A stretch of DNA of 64,000 bases from Spirochaetales bacterium (GTDB taxonomy: Bacteria > Spirochaetota > Spirochaetia > Treponematales > Treponemataceae), in the NCBI GenBank assembly GCA_029098225.1, contig JAQXNX010000004.1, forward strand, positions 1-64,000, written 5' to 3'. The translations under genes and the position numbers were made by a program. Shown piece after piece: positions 32,964-40,558 of the stretch. The first letter of the stretch is position 1, and every line of letters starts with the position of its first letter. The notes beneath the pieces are model-generated. The model saw only the letters and a list, made by a program, of their open reading frames with translations. It was not told the origin of the DNA and made no database searches.

Positions 32964-33812
32964 ATGAATCTTATAGAAGTGAATGGACTTTGCAAGAATT
33001 TTGAATCTTTTAAGCTTCAGAATGTAAGTTTTTCTTTAGAGCCCGGATATATTATGGGGTTTATAGGGCGTAATGGAGCTGGAAAATCTACAACTTTAAA
33101 AACTATGCTCAATTTAATGAACAGTGACGGTGGATCTGTTAATTTTTGTGGACTTTCAATGCCTGCTGACGAAGTAGAAATTAAAAACAAGGTAGGTTAT
33201 GTTTTTGGCGGAGTTGATTTTTATCCGGCATCAAAAGTTGGGCGCATTACTGAAGTTACAAAAGGTTTTTACCGTGAATGGGATGATGAACTCTATAAAA
33301 GTCTTTGTGACCGCTTTGAAATAGATCAGAATAAAAAGTTCATGCAGCTAAGTGCCGGTATGAAAGTAAAATATTCTATAGCTGTTGCAATGAGTCATAA
33401 TCCGCAGGTTCTTATTTTAGATGAACCGACCAGCGGACTTGATCCTGCAGCCCGTGATGATCTTGTCCTTCTTTTTCAGGAATTTATAGAAGATGGAGAA
33501 CATTCAATTTTGTTTTCTACACATATTACCAGCGATCTGGAAAAATGTGCTGATTATATTACTTATATAAAGATGGGGCAAATTCTTGCCAGTGAAGAAA
33601 AAGAAACTTTCAGAACAAGTTATATAAATGTAGCTGGTAAAAAAGATCAGCTTAATTCAGAGGTTGAATCTAAGATTATTGGGCTTCATGTTCATCAATT
33701 AGGCTTTGAAGGCCTTATGAAAACCGAAGATAAGGTGCTGGCAGAGAAGGGTGGTTTTGAAATTTCTTCACCAACGCTTGAAGATATTATGATTCATATT
33801 GAGCGCCGTTAA
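32964..33812 (+). CDS. ABC transporter ATP-binding protein
   Basis: 282 residues. Walker A GRNGAGKST, a degenerate signature LSAGMK in place of LSGGQ, and Walker B VLILDEPTSGLD. It is of the type paired with ABC-2-like exporters in GntR-regulated (YtrA-like) operons, often involved in antibiotic or envelope stress. The ATG at 32964 follows GGAGG. The frame is open further upstream but runs through the operator, so that start is rejected. Confidence 0.85.
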   Translation: MNLIEVNGLCKNFESFKLQNVSFSLEPGYIMGFIGRNGAGKSTTLKTMLNLMNSDGGSVNFCGLSMPADEVEIKNKVGYVFGGVDFYPASKVGRITEVTKGFYREWDDELYKSLCDRFEIDQNKKFMQLSAGMKVKYSIAVAMSHNPQVLILDEPTSGLDPAARDDLVLLFQEFIEDGEHSILFSTHITSDLEKCADYITYIKMGQILASEEKETFRTSYINVAGKKDQLNSEVESKIIGLHVHQLGFEGLMKTEDKVLAEKGGFEISSPTLEDIMIHIERR

Positions 33813-33817
33813 AGCAT

Positions 33818-33885
33818 ATTTTCTGTTGGAAAAAGCCGCTTATTTTGCGCCTCCATGCGCGATTAGTATCGTGGAGACTTAGGAG
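33818..33885 (+). repeat. Ribosome-binding-site-proximal repeat, copy C
   Basis: TTTTC/GGAAAA hairpin, TTATTTTGCGCCTCCATGCG, then CGATTAGTATCGTGGAG, ending AGGAG five bases before the permease ATG. CGAT pairs with ATCG and CTCCA with TGGAG; copy A has ATGA/TCAT in the same place, which is compensatory change. Confidence 0.65.
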
Positions 33886-33890
33886 ATTTT

Positions 33891-34607
33891 ATGAAATTAC
33901 AGACTATTAATCTATTAAAAAAAGAAATTATTCTTGGTAATTCGCTGCAGACTATCTGCTGGCTTGTTTGTTGTTTTGGAATGTTTTTTATTCCCAGTTA
34001 TCCTGCTTATATTGGGCCATTTTATATTACTCTTAGCATTATGATGACTTTTGCGCTTAATCAGGCTTCGCACGATATTCTTTATACTGTGCTTCTTCCT
34101 GTTCGCAAAATAGATACAGTAAAAGCACGCTTTTTATATTGCGGACTGCTTGAAGTTGTTTCTATAGTTTTTGGAGTAATTGCCGGAGTTGTAAGACATT
34201 TTTCAGCTTTTCCGGAAAATAAAAGCGGAATCCCAATTACAATTGCTTATTTTGGCCTTCAACTTATAATGTTTGCAATTTTTAATTTTATTTTTCTTGG
34301 GAATGTTTATAAAAATCCTGTAAAGCCAGGATTAAGATATCTTGCTGCCGGAATTGTTTATTTTGTTACCTATGCAATTTTTGAGCTTCCTGTTTGGAAT
34401 TATTATGGAATACGTAATAAAATTACAAAAAACGAGCTTGTTGAATTTTCCGGTTTAGGAAAAATCGGTTTTTATCTGGTGAATATGGAAGGTGGAAATC
34501 TTTACCGTCAGTTAATTATTTTACTTGCAGGCGTTTTAATTTTTTCTGTTTCCTGGATATTTACTTTTAATCGTGCTGCCAAGCAGTTTGAAAAATATGA
34601 TATATAA
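33891..34607 (+). CDS. ABC transporter permease, six-helix membrane protein
   Basis: 238 residues with about six hydrophobic helices and a short cytoplasmic start. It resembles ABC-2-type permeases of YtrA-like operons in size and position but has no strong signature. It is encoded between the ATPase and the GntR regulator, so it is taken as the membrane partner. The substrate is unknown. Confidence 0.72.
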   Translation: MKLQTINLLKKEIILGNSLQTICWLVCCFGMFFIPSYPAYIGPFYITLSIMMTFALNQASHDILYTVLLPVRKIDTVKARFLYCGLLEVVSIVFGVIAGVVRHFSAFPENKSGIPITIAYFGLQLIMFAIFNFIFLGNVYKNPVKPGLRYLAAGIVYFVTYAIFELPVWNYYGIRNKITKNELVEFSGLGKIGFYLVNMEGGNLYRQLIILLAGVLIFSVSWIFTFNRAAKQFEKYDI

Positions 34608-34609
34608 TA

Positions 34610-34975
34610 ATGGATATAGTTTTATCACAAAAATCAGAAAAGCCTATTTATTCTCAGATTTATGAGCAGATTGCAGCACAAATAATGAACGGTGAACTTA
34701 GTGCAGGAGAAAAATTGCCTCCGATAAGAACTGTCGCTGTAAATCTGCGCATAAGTGTAATTCCCGTAAAGCAGGCCTGGGAGCAGTTGGAACGTGAAGG
34801 TTTTATTGCTACTGCTCCCGGACGTGGAACCTTTGTAAATGAGCTTGCAAATCATGAGATTTCAAATAAACGTACTTCTGCAGCTGAAGAACTGCTTACA
34901 AAAAATCTTGTTACCTGTCGGGAAATGGGACTTACACTGGAAGAAGTTCTGGAGATAGTAAAAAAACACTGGTAA
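34610..34975 (+). CDS. GntR-family (YtrA subfamily) transcriptional regulator
   Basis: 121 residues. An N-terminal winged helix (PIYSQIYEQIAAQIMNGEL, then GEKLPPIRTVAVNLRIS and GFIATAPGRGTFV) is followed by a short C-terminal dimerisation helix, as in the YtrA subfamily, which lacks a large ligand domain. It lies two bases after the permease stop. The palindrome at 32909-32927 is its probable operator. Confidence 0.87.
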   Translation: MDIVLSQKSEKPIYSQIYEQIAAQIMNGELSAGEKLPPIRTVAVNLRISVIPVKQAWEQLEREGFIATAPGRGTFVNELANHEISNKRTSAAEELLTKNLVTCREMGLTLEEVLEIVKKHW

Positions 34976-35017
34976 AATTCAAATTGTTGAAATGAAATTA
35001 GACGGCGATGTTCTCGC

Positions 35018-35126
35018 TTGACAGTTAACAGAAAAGTTCATAAAATATATTTTATAGTACAGAGCAAAGGCGCTCATTCGGTTTGATGACAAAATTGTCG
35101 TCAGATGGAATGAGCGCCTTTTTTTT
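35018..35126 (+). promoter_or_regulatory. pyrG promoter and ANTAR-type antitermination leader
   Basis: TTGACA (35018-35023), 17-bp spacer, TAAAAT (35041-35046). Fifteen bases later comes a perfect hairpin GAGC/GCTC with hexaloop AAAGGC (35062-35075; A1, G4). The terminator uses the loop end and 3' arm: GGCGCTCATTC (35069-35079) facing GAATGAGCGCC (35108-35118) and eight T. Antiterminator-hairpin binding by the ANTAR protein would block the terminator. Confidence 0.83.
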
Positions 35127-35172
35127 ATCTTCCGTCAAATCCGGATGATGACAAATAGTTGAGGGGATTTTT

Positions 35173-35277
35173 ATGGCAAAATATATTTTTGTAACAGGTG
35201 GTGGTCGTTCGCTTCGCGAACTTAGCGAGTTTGCGCAATCGCAAACTCGAACAATTTCGGAGGTCTATAATGTCTAA
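35173..35277 (+). CDS. Short upstream ORF duplicating the pyrG start
   Basis: 34 codons with a Shine-Dalgarno (GAGGGG, eight bases upstream). It begins MAKYIFVTGGG, nearly the same as the pyrG start MSKFIFVTGGV, then runs through a palindromic repeat and ends at TAA 35275-35277, overlapping the pyrG start by eight bases (ATGTCTAA). It could be a remnant of an interrupted pyrG 5' end, a translational-coupling leader, or both. Translation is not proven. Confidence 0.5.
   Translation: MAKYIFVTGGGRSLRELSEFAQSQTRTISEVYNV
35205..35260 (+). repeat. GTTCGCTTCGC palindromic repeat upstream of pyrG
   Basis: GTTCGCTTCGCGAAC followed by TTAGCGAGTTTGCGC and CGCAAACTCG, giving two hairpins. A close copy lies at 50466-50520 in the propeptide region of gltB in the opposite orientation to that gene. 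Here it separates the duplicated pyrG start from the real one. Confidence 0.7.
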
Positions 35278-36865
35278 ATTCATATTTGTCACCGGAGGCG
35301 TTGTTTCAGGATTAGGAAAAGGAATTACTGCCGCCTCACTCGGCCGTCTATTAAAATGCCGCGGCCTCAAAATTGCCAGTCAGAAGCTTGACCCATATAT
35401 GAATGTAGATCCCGGAACAATGAGTCCCTTCCAGCATGGTGAAGTTTTTGTAACTGATGATGGAGCAGAAACTGATCTGGATCTTGGACATTATGAAAGA
35501 TTTATCGATGAAAATTTAACAAAATATTCTAACATGACAAGCGGCCGCGTTTACTGGAATGTTCTTAACAAGGAACGTCAGGGAGAGTATCTTGGTCAGA
35601 CTGTTCAGATAATCCCTCATGTAACAAACGAAATTAAAGATTTTATAATTAAAAATGCAGAGGTAAGCGGTGCCGATGTAAGCATTGTAGAAGTCGGTGG
35701 GACAATCGGAGATATTGAAAGTCAGCCCTTCCTCGAAGCAATCCGTCAGCTGGCCCTTGAGGTTGGCCGCCGCAACTGCCTTTTTATTCACGTTTGTCTT
35801 GTACCGTATATCAGCGGTTCTGATGAGTTTAAATCAAAGCCAACCCAGCATTCGGTTAAGGAGCTCATGGCTGTTGGAATTCACCCGGATATTATCGTTG
35901 CCCGCTGCGACGAAGAAATTCCTCTTGATATCCGTAAAAAAATCAGTTTGTTCTGTAATGTAGGTGAAGACTGTGTAATAAATAATACAACCTGCAAAAG
36001 TTTATACGAAGTTCCACTCATGCTTCATGCACAGAACATGGACGATGTTGTTTGCCGCGACCTTGGAATTGAAAATACTCGTAAGGATTATCCGGAACTT
36101 GCTGAATGGTCAAAAATGGTTGAAACAATTCATGCACGAAATGGAGAAATTCAGGTCGCTCTTGTTGGAAAATACGTAAAGCTCCACGATTCATATTTGA
36201 GTATCGTAGAATCACTCAACCACGCAAGCTTTGTTGTAGGAAAAAATATAAAAATTAAATGGGTAGATTCAGACAGCGTAACTGATGAAAGTGCCCCTGA
36301 GGTTTTTGCAGACTGTGCCGGAATTATTTTGCCGGGCGGCTTTGGTCACCGCGGTGTAGAAGGAATGGTCTGCGCCTGCCGCTATGCGCGTACTCACAAG
36401 CTGCCATATTTTGGAATCTGTCTTGGAATGCAGATTGCCGTAATTGAGTTTGCCCGCTCGGTTCTGGGCTACGCAGATGCAAACAGCCGCGAGTTCGACG
36501 AAATGTGCGAGCACCCGGTTATCGACCTTATGAAAAATCAGGAAGGTGTAATTAAAGGCGGCACAATGAGACTGGGAAGCTATCCTTGCAAAGTTACTCC
36601 GGGAACAATCCTGGAGAAGGCTTATGGCTCTCAAAACATCAGCGAGCGCCATCGCCACCGCTATGAATTCAACAACGACTATCGCTCACAAATGCAGGAA
36701 GCCGGTCTTACAATAAGCGGAACAAGCCCTGACGAAACTCTTGTAGAAGCCGTAGAAGTTGCAGACCAGTTCCATATTGGCGTACAGTTCCATCCGGAAT
36801 TTAAGAGCCGCCCAAACAATGCAGGTCCGCTTTTTGTTGAATTTCTACGAGCCTGCGACAAATAA
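35270..36865 (+). CDS. pyrG: CTP synthase
   Basis: 531 residues. N-terminal synthetase domain with FIFVTGGVVSGLGKGITAAS and DPYMNVDPGTMSPFQHGEVF. C-terminal glutaminase with PGGFGHRGVEGM, the nucleophile cysteine in FGICLGMQ, and QFHPEF. It makes CTP from UTP with glutamine. The ATG at 35270 with CGGAGG seven bases upstream gives the family N-terminus; the longer frame from 35198 reads through a repeat. Placement behind an ANTAR-type leader puts this glutamine consumer in the nitrogen regulon. Confidence 0.94.
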   Translation: MSKFIFVTGGVVSGLGKGITAASLGRLLKCRGLKIASQKLDPYMNVDPGTMSPFQHGEVFVTDDGAETDLDLGHYERFIDENLTKYSNMTSGRVYWNVLNKERQGEYLGQTVQIIPHVTNEIKDFIIKNAEVSGADVSIVEVGGTIGDIESQPFLEAIRQLALEVGRRNCLFIHVCLVPYISGSDEFKSKPTQHSVKELMAVGIHPDIIVARCDEEIPLDIRKKISLFCNVGEDCVINNTTCKSLYEVPLMLHAQNMDDVVCRDLGIENTRKDYPELAEWSKMVETIHARNGEIQVALVGKYVKLHDSYLSIVESLNHASFVVGKNIKIKWVDSDSVTDESAPEVFADCAGIILPGGFGHRGVEGMVCACRYARTHKLPYFGICLGMQIAVIEFARSVLGYADANSREFDEMCEHPVIDLMKNQEGVIKGGTMRLGSYPCKVTPGTILEKAYGSQNISERHRHRYEFNNDYRSQMQEAGLTISGTSPDETLVEAVEVADQFHIGVQFHPEFKSRPNNAGPLFVEFLRACDK

Positions 36866-36868
36866 AAA

Positions 36869-36900
36869 AAATCCTGCACCATGACCGGTGCTGGATTTAC
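36869..36900 (+). terminator. Possible weak terminator after pyrG
   Basis: AATCCTGCACC and GGTGCTGGATT form a hairpin a few bases after the pyrG stop, but only scattered T follows. An A-run on its left would make it stronger in the minus direction. The rest of the gap to the glnA promoter (36901-36979) holds nothing I recognise. Confidence 0.4.
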
Positions 36901-36979
36901 AGCTTTATTCTGCTTCGATTATTATATCATAAATATCAGGTATAAGCATTTCTTTCTGCTGACACCACTTGTCTATCCC

Positions 36980-37087
36980 TTGACCGACCAGGAGAATTCC
37001 GTTAAAATTAAATAATCTTAAGGGCAAAGGCGCTCATTTTTTCTTACGACGTGGTGTCGCTGGATAAAATGAACGCCTTTTTTTTTT
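36980..37087 (+). promoter_or_regulatory. glnA promoter and ANTAR-type antitermination leader
   Basis: TTGACC (36980-36985), 17-bp spacer, TAAAAT (37003-37008). Thirteen bases later comes the hairpin GGGC/GCTC with hexaloop AAAGGC (37022-37035; one G-T pair). The terminator pairs GGCGCTCATTTT (37029-37040) with AAAATGAACGCC (37066-37077), followed by ten T. The glnA Shine-Dalgarno GGAG follows the T-run directly. Confidence 0.83.
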
Positions 37088-37098
37088 GGAGTTAAAAT

Positions 37099-38310
37099 AT
37101 GTACACACAGGAAGAAGTTTTGGATTTTGTGCGCGAGGAAGATGTAAAATTTATTCGCCTTGCTTTTTTTGATTTATCCGGAAAGCAGAAAAATATTTCT
37201 ATTATGCCGGGCGAACTTGAACGTGCTTTTGAACACGGAATTCCGTTCGATGCTTCTGCGGTAGATGGGTTTGAAGGTCCGGAGAAATCTGAGCTTTATT
37301 TATTACCTGATCCTTCTACGCTTGCAATAATTCCATGGCGTCCTGCAACAGGAAAAGTAGTTCGTATGTTCTGTAATATTTTGAATCCGGATGGAACTTC
37401 ATATGCTAAAGACAGCCGTACTATTCTGCAGAATGCCTGCCAGCGTCTTAAAGATGAATGCGGAATAGAAATGATGGTTGGAACCGAAGTTGAGTTTTAT
37501 CTTTTTAAACTGGACGAAAAAGGGAATCCTACAACAGAAACCTTTGATAAGGCCGGCTACATGGACATTGCTCCGGAAGATCATGGAGAAAATATAAGAC
37601 GCGAAATTTGTTTTACGCTTGAACAGATGGGAATTACTCCGGAAGCAAGTCATCACGAAGAAGGCCCCGGACAGAATGAAATTGACTTCCATTACTCAGA
37701 TGCTCTTACAGCTGCAGATAACGTAGCTACATTTAAATGGATTGTAAATACAAAGGCTGCAAGTAACGGACTATATTCAGACTTTTCTCCAAAGCCAATT
37801 GCTGGAGAAGCTGGAAACGGAATGCATATTAATATTTCGTACAGAACGTTAGCTGGAAAAACGGTTTCTTCAGATAATCTTTTACCTTATATTCTTGGCG
37901 GAATTTTAAAGCATATAGAAGAAATGACTTATTATTTAAATCCTGCAGATAATTCTTATAATCGTCTTGGTGCAAGCAAGGCTCCTGAGTATATTTCCTG
38001 GGGAAAAGAAAACCGTTCAACTCTTATTCGTCTTCCTTCAAGTAAAAATACTCAGCGTCTTGAACTTCGTTCTCCAGATCCACTTTGCAATACTTATCTT
38101 GCCCTTACATTGATAATTAATGCAGCAATTGAAGGAATAAAAAATAAAATTGAACCTCCTGCGGCAACTGAAGAAAATCTCTTTGACGAAGAAATTGCTA
38201 AACATACATCATTAAAGGCTCTGCCAAAATCTTTAGCAGAAGCAAAGCGTATTGCAGAAAACAGCAGTTTTGTAAAAGCTGCATTAGGCCCGGTGGTTGA
38301 TTGTATTTAA
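37099..38310 (+). CDS. glnA: Glutamine synthetase, type I
   Basis: 403 residues. N-terminal beta-grasp (FIRLAFFDLSGKQKNISI), catalytic motifs VGTEVEFYLF, EEGPGQNEIDFHY, GNGMHINISY, and NRSTLIRLP with RLELRSPDP. It makes glutamine from glutamate and ammonia. It is shorter than the usual 440-470 residues and shows no obvious adenylylation-loop tyrosine, so it resembles GSI-alpha enzymes not controlled by adenylylation. The next gene encodes the ANTAR regulator. Confidence 0.9.
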   Translation: MYTQEEVLDFVREEDVKFIRLAFFDLSGKQKNISIMPGELERAFEHGIPFDASAVDGFEGPEKSELYLLPDPSTLAIIPWRPATGKVVRMFCNILNPDGTSYAKDSRTILQNACQRLKDECGIEMMVGTEVEFYLFKLDEKGNPTTETFDKAGYMDIAPEDHGENIRREICFTLEQMGITPEASHHEEGPGQNEIDFHYSDALTAADNVATFKWIVNTKAASNGLYSDFSPKPIAGEAGNGMHINISYRTLAGKTVSSDNLLPYILGGILKHIEEMTYYLNPADNSYNRLGASKAPEYISWGKENRSTLIRLPSSKNTQRLELRSPDPLCNTYLALTLIINAAIEGIKNKIEPPAATEENLFDEEIAKHTSLKALPKSLAEAKRIAENSSFVKAALGPVVDCI

Positions 38311-38335
38311 ACTGCATCGTAAGGATTTAAAATAA

Positions 38336-38902
38336 ATGGAAGCAGAAAGCCACAGCGTTCTTTTAGTATCGCGCGACAGTAAAATAATTTCTCAAATTTC
38401 GGCATTTCTCGTTCCGCCTTTGTTCGAGCTTACTACCACATCTGACTTTAACGAAGCCCGTCGCCTTGCAACAGAACGTACGTTTAATATAGTTATTGCT
38501 GATTCTGGTGATGGCTACGATACAGATTTTGCCATGAATATTGCAGAATCATATTCTACAATTCTTCTGCTTGTTCCAAGTGAACATTTTGATGAAATAT
38601 CTTACCGCGTGGAAGGTTATGGAATCCTCACAATCACTAAGCCTTTCGAACCTTTTTATTTTTATAACATAATGAAAATTGCAATAGCTGTTCAATACAA
38701 GGTACAAGTCCTTTCCAGCCAGACTACAAAACTCAAGGTTAAAATGGAAGAGATTAAACAGGTAAACCGTGCAAAAATGCTTTTAATGCAGAACATGAAT
38801 ATGAGCGAGCAGGAAGCCCACCGCTATATCGAAAAAGAAGCAATGGATCGTGGCATGAAGCGTATTGCGATTTCAGAAGAAATAATAAAAACATACGGAT
38901 AG
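38336..38902 (+). CDS. ANTAR-domain response regulator (transcription antiterminator)
   Basis: 188 residues. The N-terminal half resembles a receiver domain (SVLLVSRDSKII, then FNIVIADSGDG with the candidate phosphorylated aspartate, and LTITKPFEP with the conserved lysine); one of the usual acidic pair is serine, so phosphorylation is not certain. A coiled coil leads to a C-terminal ANTAR domain (about 130-185: VNRAKMLLMQNMNMSEQEAH, then RGMKRIAISEEI). ANTAR domains bind hairpins with A1/G4 hexaloops and block overlapping terminators, as in NasR, AmiR and EutV. It follows glnA by 25 bases, and eight matching RNA elements lie in this window. No cognate kinase gene is adjacent. Confidence 0.9.
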   Translation: MEAESHSVLLVSRDSKIISQISAFLVPPLFELTTTSDFNEARRLATERTFNIVIADSGDGYDTDFAMNIAESYSTILLLVPSEHFDEISYRVEGYGILTITKPFEPFYFYNIMKIAIAVQYKVQVLSSQTTKLKVKMEEIKQVNRAKMLLMQNMNMSEQEAHRYIEKEAMDRGMKRIAISEEIIKTYG

Positions 38903-39003
38903 AAGGGGGAAGTCTCCCCCTCGCTCCAGCCCGCATAGCGGGCTTCTGCTACCCCCTCTCCTAGTGGGACGCAGCAAGCTGCTTACCCCCTAAAACCCCC
39001 GGA
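38903..39003. repeat. GC-rich palindromic element between the ANTAR gene and purF
   Basis: An intergenic copy of the GC-rich family in the opposite orientation: GGGGGAAGTCTCCCCC, GCTCCAGCCCGCATAGCGGG, GCTACCCCCT and a second block with GACGCAGCAAGCTGC. It fills the gap between two convergent genes and may serve as a bidirectional terminator. Confidence 0.75.
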
Positions 39004-39006
39004 AAA

Positions 39007-40557
39007 TTATACAGGATACTCGCCACAAAAACAGCCTTTACAAAAGCCTTTGTCTCCTTCACTGCAAGACGACAATGCAGAAATCATTCCGTTAAGACTT
39101 ATAAAGGCAAGAGAATCTGCTCCAATTTCTTTTCTAATTTCTTCAAGTTCATGTGTACTGGAAATTAATTCGTTTTTGCTAGGTGTATCAATTCCAAGAT
39201 AGCATGGAAACTTTACAGGCGGAGAACTTACACGGAAATGAACTTCTTTTGCTCCAGCTCTACGCAGTATTTGAACAAGACGCCGGCTTGTAGTTCCACG
39301 TACAATAGAATCATCAATTACAATAACACGCTTTCCTTCAAGATCACTCTTAATGGCATTCAGTTTTACAAATACCATGTTTTCTCTTTCTTTTTGGGTT
39401 GGTGCAATGAAGGTTCGGCCTATATATTTATTTTTAATTATTCCCATACCATATGGAACACCGCTTGCCCGTGCATAGCCCTGGGCAGCACCAAGTCCTG
39501 AATCTGGAACACCAATTACAATATCTGCATCCACAGGAGATTCTTTTGCAAGTACTTCTCCCATTTTATAACGGGCTTCCTGAACGGAAATTCCATCTAT
39601 TACGCTGTCCGGGCGGGCAAAATAAACGTATTCAAAAATACAAGTCTGCTTGGAATTATTTTGTAAACTTGCTGTGTCTGATAATTCATAACTATCGTTA
39701 GTTAGTATACTTTTAATTCCATCCTGGTTAATTATAACAATTTCGCCTGGTTTAATATCGCGAATGAACTTGCCATTAACTGAATCTATTGCACAACTTT
39801 CGGAGGTAAGAATGTATTTTGACTGCGGGGGGGCGTTGCGGGGGTCTCCACCGCACAGGGGGTCGCGAGCAACGGAGTGCGAGCGCAGGGGGGAACGCCC
39901 CCCTTCTAAAGTCCCGATACACAAAGGACGAATTCCATTAGGATCGCGAACTCCAATAAGCATATTTTCTGTCATAATACAGAGAGCAAATGAACCTTTG
40001 ATTTCTTTTACAGCCTGAACAACTGCTCTAATAAAAAGATCACTCTCATGCTTTAAAATTTCAGATTCAGCTTTAGAAACAGGTTTTGAATGACGAGCCT
40101 GGCCCAGTTTTCCTCCGTTTTCAATAAATTTTCTTACTATCAGCTTAAGAATAACCTCGCTATCACTTGAGCTGGAAAATGTGCTTCCTCCGTTTTCCAG
40201 TATTTCCCTCAATTCTTCGTAATTTACAAGCTGCCCGTTATGCGCTAGTGCAATGGAACCCATTTTAAATGAATTCATAAAGGGTTGTGCATTTTCTATT
40301 GTACGGCCTCCTGCAGTTGCATAACGTACATGTCCAACTGCTATATTTCCAGCCAGTGATTCAAAATGTCCCTGTTCAAATACATCACTTACAAGTCCCA
40401 TTCCTTTGTGCAGTTTTATTTTTGAACCGTCGCTTACAGCAATTCCTGCACTTTCCTGACCGCGGTGCTGAAGACTAACTAAAGCAAAATAAGAAAGTGC
40501 AGCTGCATTTTCTACTCCGTAAATTCCTGTAACACCACATTCATCACGAAAACCCAT
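39007..40557 (-). CDS. purF: Amidophosphoribosyltransferase
   Basis: 516 residues; first committed enzyme of purine synthesis, using glutamine and PRPP. A six-residue propeptide precedes the nucleophile cysteine (MGFRDECGVTGIYG). The phosphoribosyltransferase domain has the PRPP loop VIVIDDSIVRGTTS, and C-terminal cysteines (CKGCFCGEYP) suggest the Fe-S-type enzyme. Residues about 217-245 (EGGRSPLRSHSVARDP to PRNAPP) are an in-frame GC-rich palindromic insert in a loop of the glutaminase domain before ILTSESCAID. It starts two bases after the gltD stop, so it is in the gltD operon. Confidence 0.92.
   Translation of the reverse strand: MGFRDECGVTGIYGVENAAALSYFALVSLQHRGQESAGIAVSDGSKIKLHKGMGLVSDVFEQGHFESLAGNIAVGHVRYATAGGRTIENAQPFMNSFKMGSIALAHNGQLVNYEELREILENGGSTFSSSSDSEVILKLIVRKFIENGGKLGQARHSKPVSKAESEILKHESDLFIRAVVQAVKEIKGSFALCIMTENMLIGVRDPNGIRPLCIGTLEGGRSPLRSHSVARDPLCGGDPRNAPPQSKYILTSESCAIDSVNGKFIRDIKPGEIVIINQDGIKSILTNDSYELSDTASLQNNSKQTCIFEYVYFARPDSVIDGISVQEARYKMGEVLAKESPVDADIVIGVPDSGLGAAQGYARASGVPYGMGIIKNKYIGRTFIAPTQKERENMVFVKLNAIKSDLEGKRVIVIDDSIVRGTTSRRLVQILRRAGAKEVHFRVSSPPVKFPCYLGIDTPSKNELISSTHELEEIRKEIGADSLAFISLNGMISALSSCSEGDKGFCKGCFCGEYPV
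39822..39908 (-). repeat. GC-rich palindromic element inserted in frame in purF
   Basis: Left end GGGGGGGCGTTGCGGGGG, middle GGTCGCGAGCAACGGAGTGC, right end GGGGGGAACGCCCCCC (plus-strand reading). Same family as the asnB, carA, carB and gltB copies, here translated from the opposite strand of the element. Confidence 0.87.
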
Positions 40558-40558
40558 T

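Noticed and set aside
35198-35269. Longer pyrG start
   Set aside because: The extension is encoded by a palindromic repeat, and the ATG at 35270 has a good Shine-Dalgarno and the family N-terminus.
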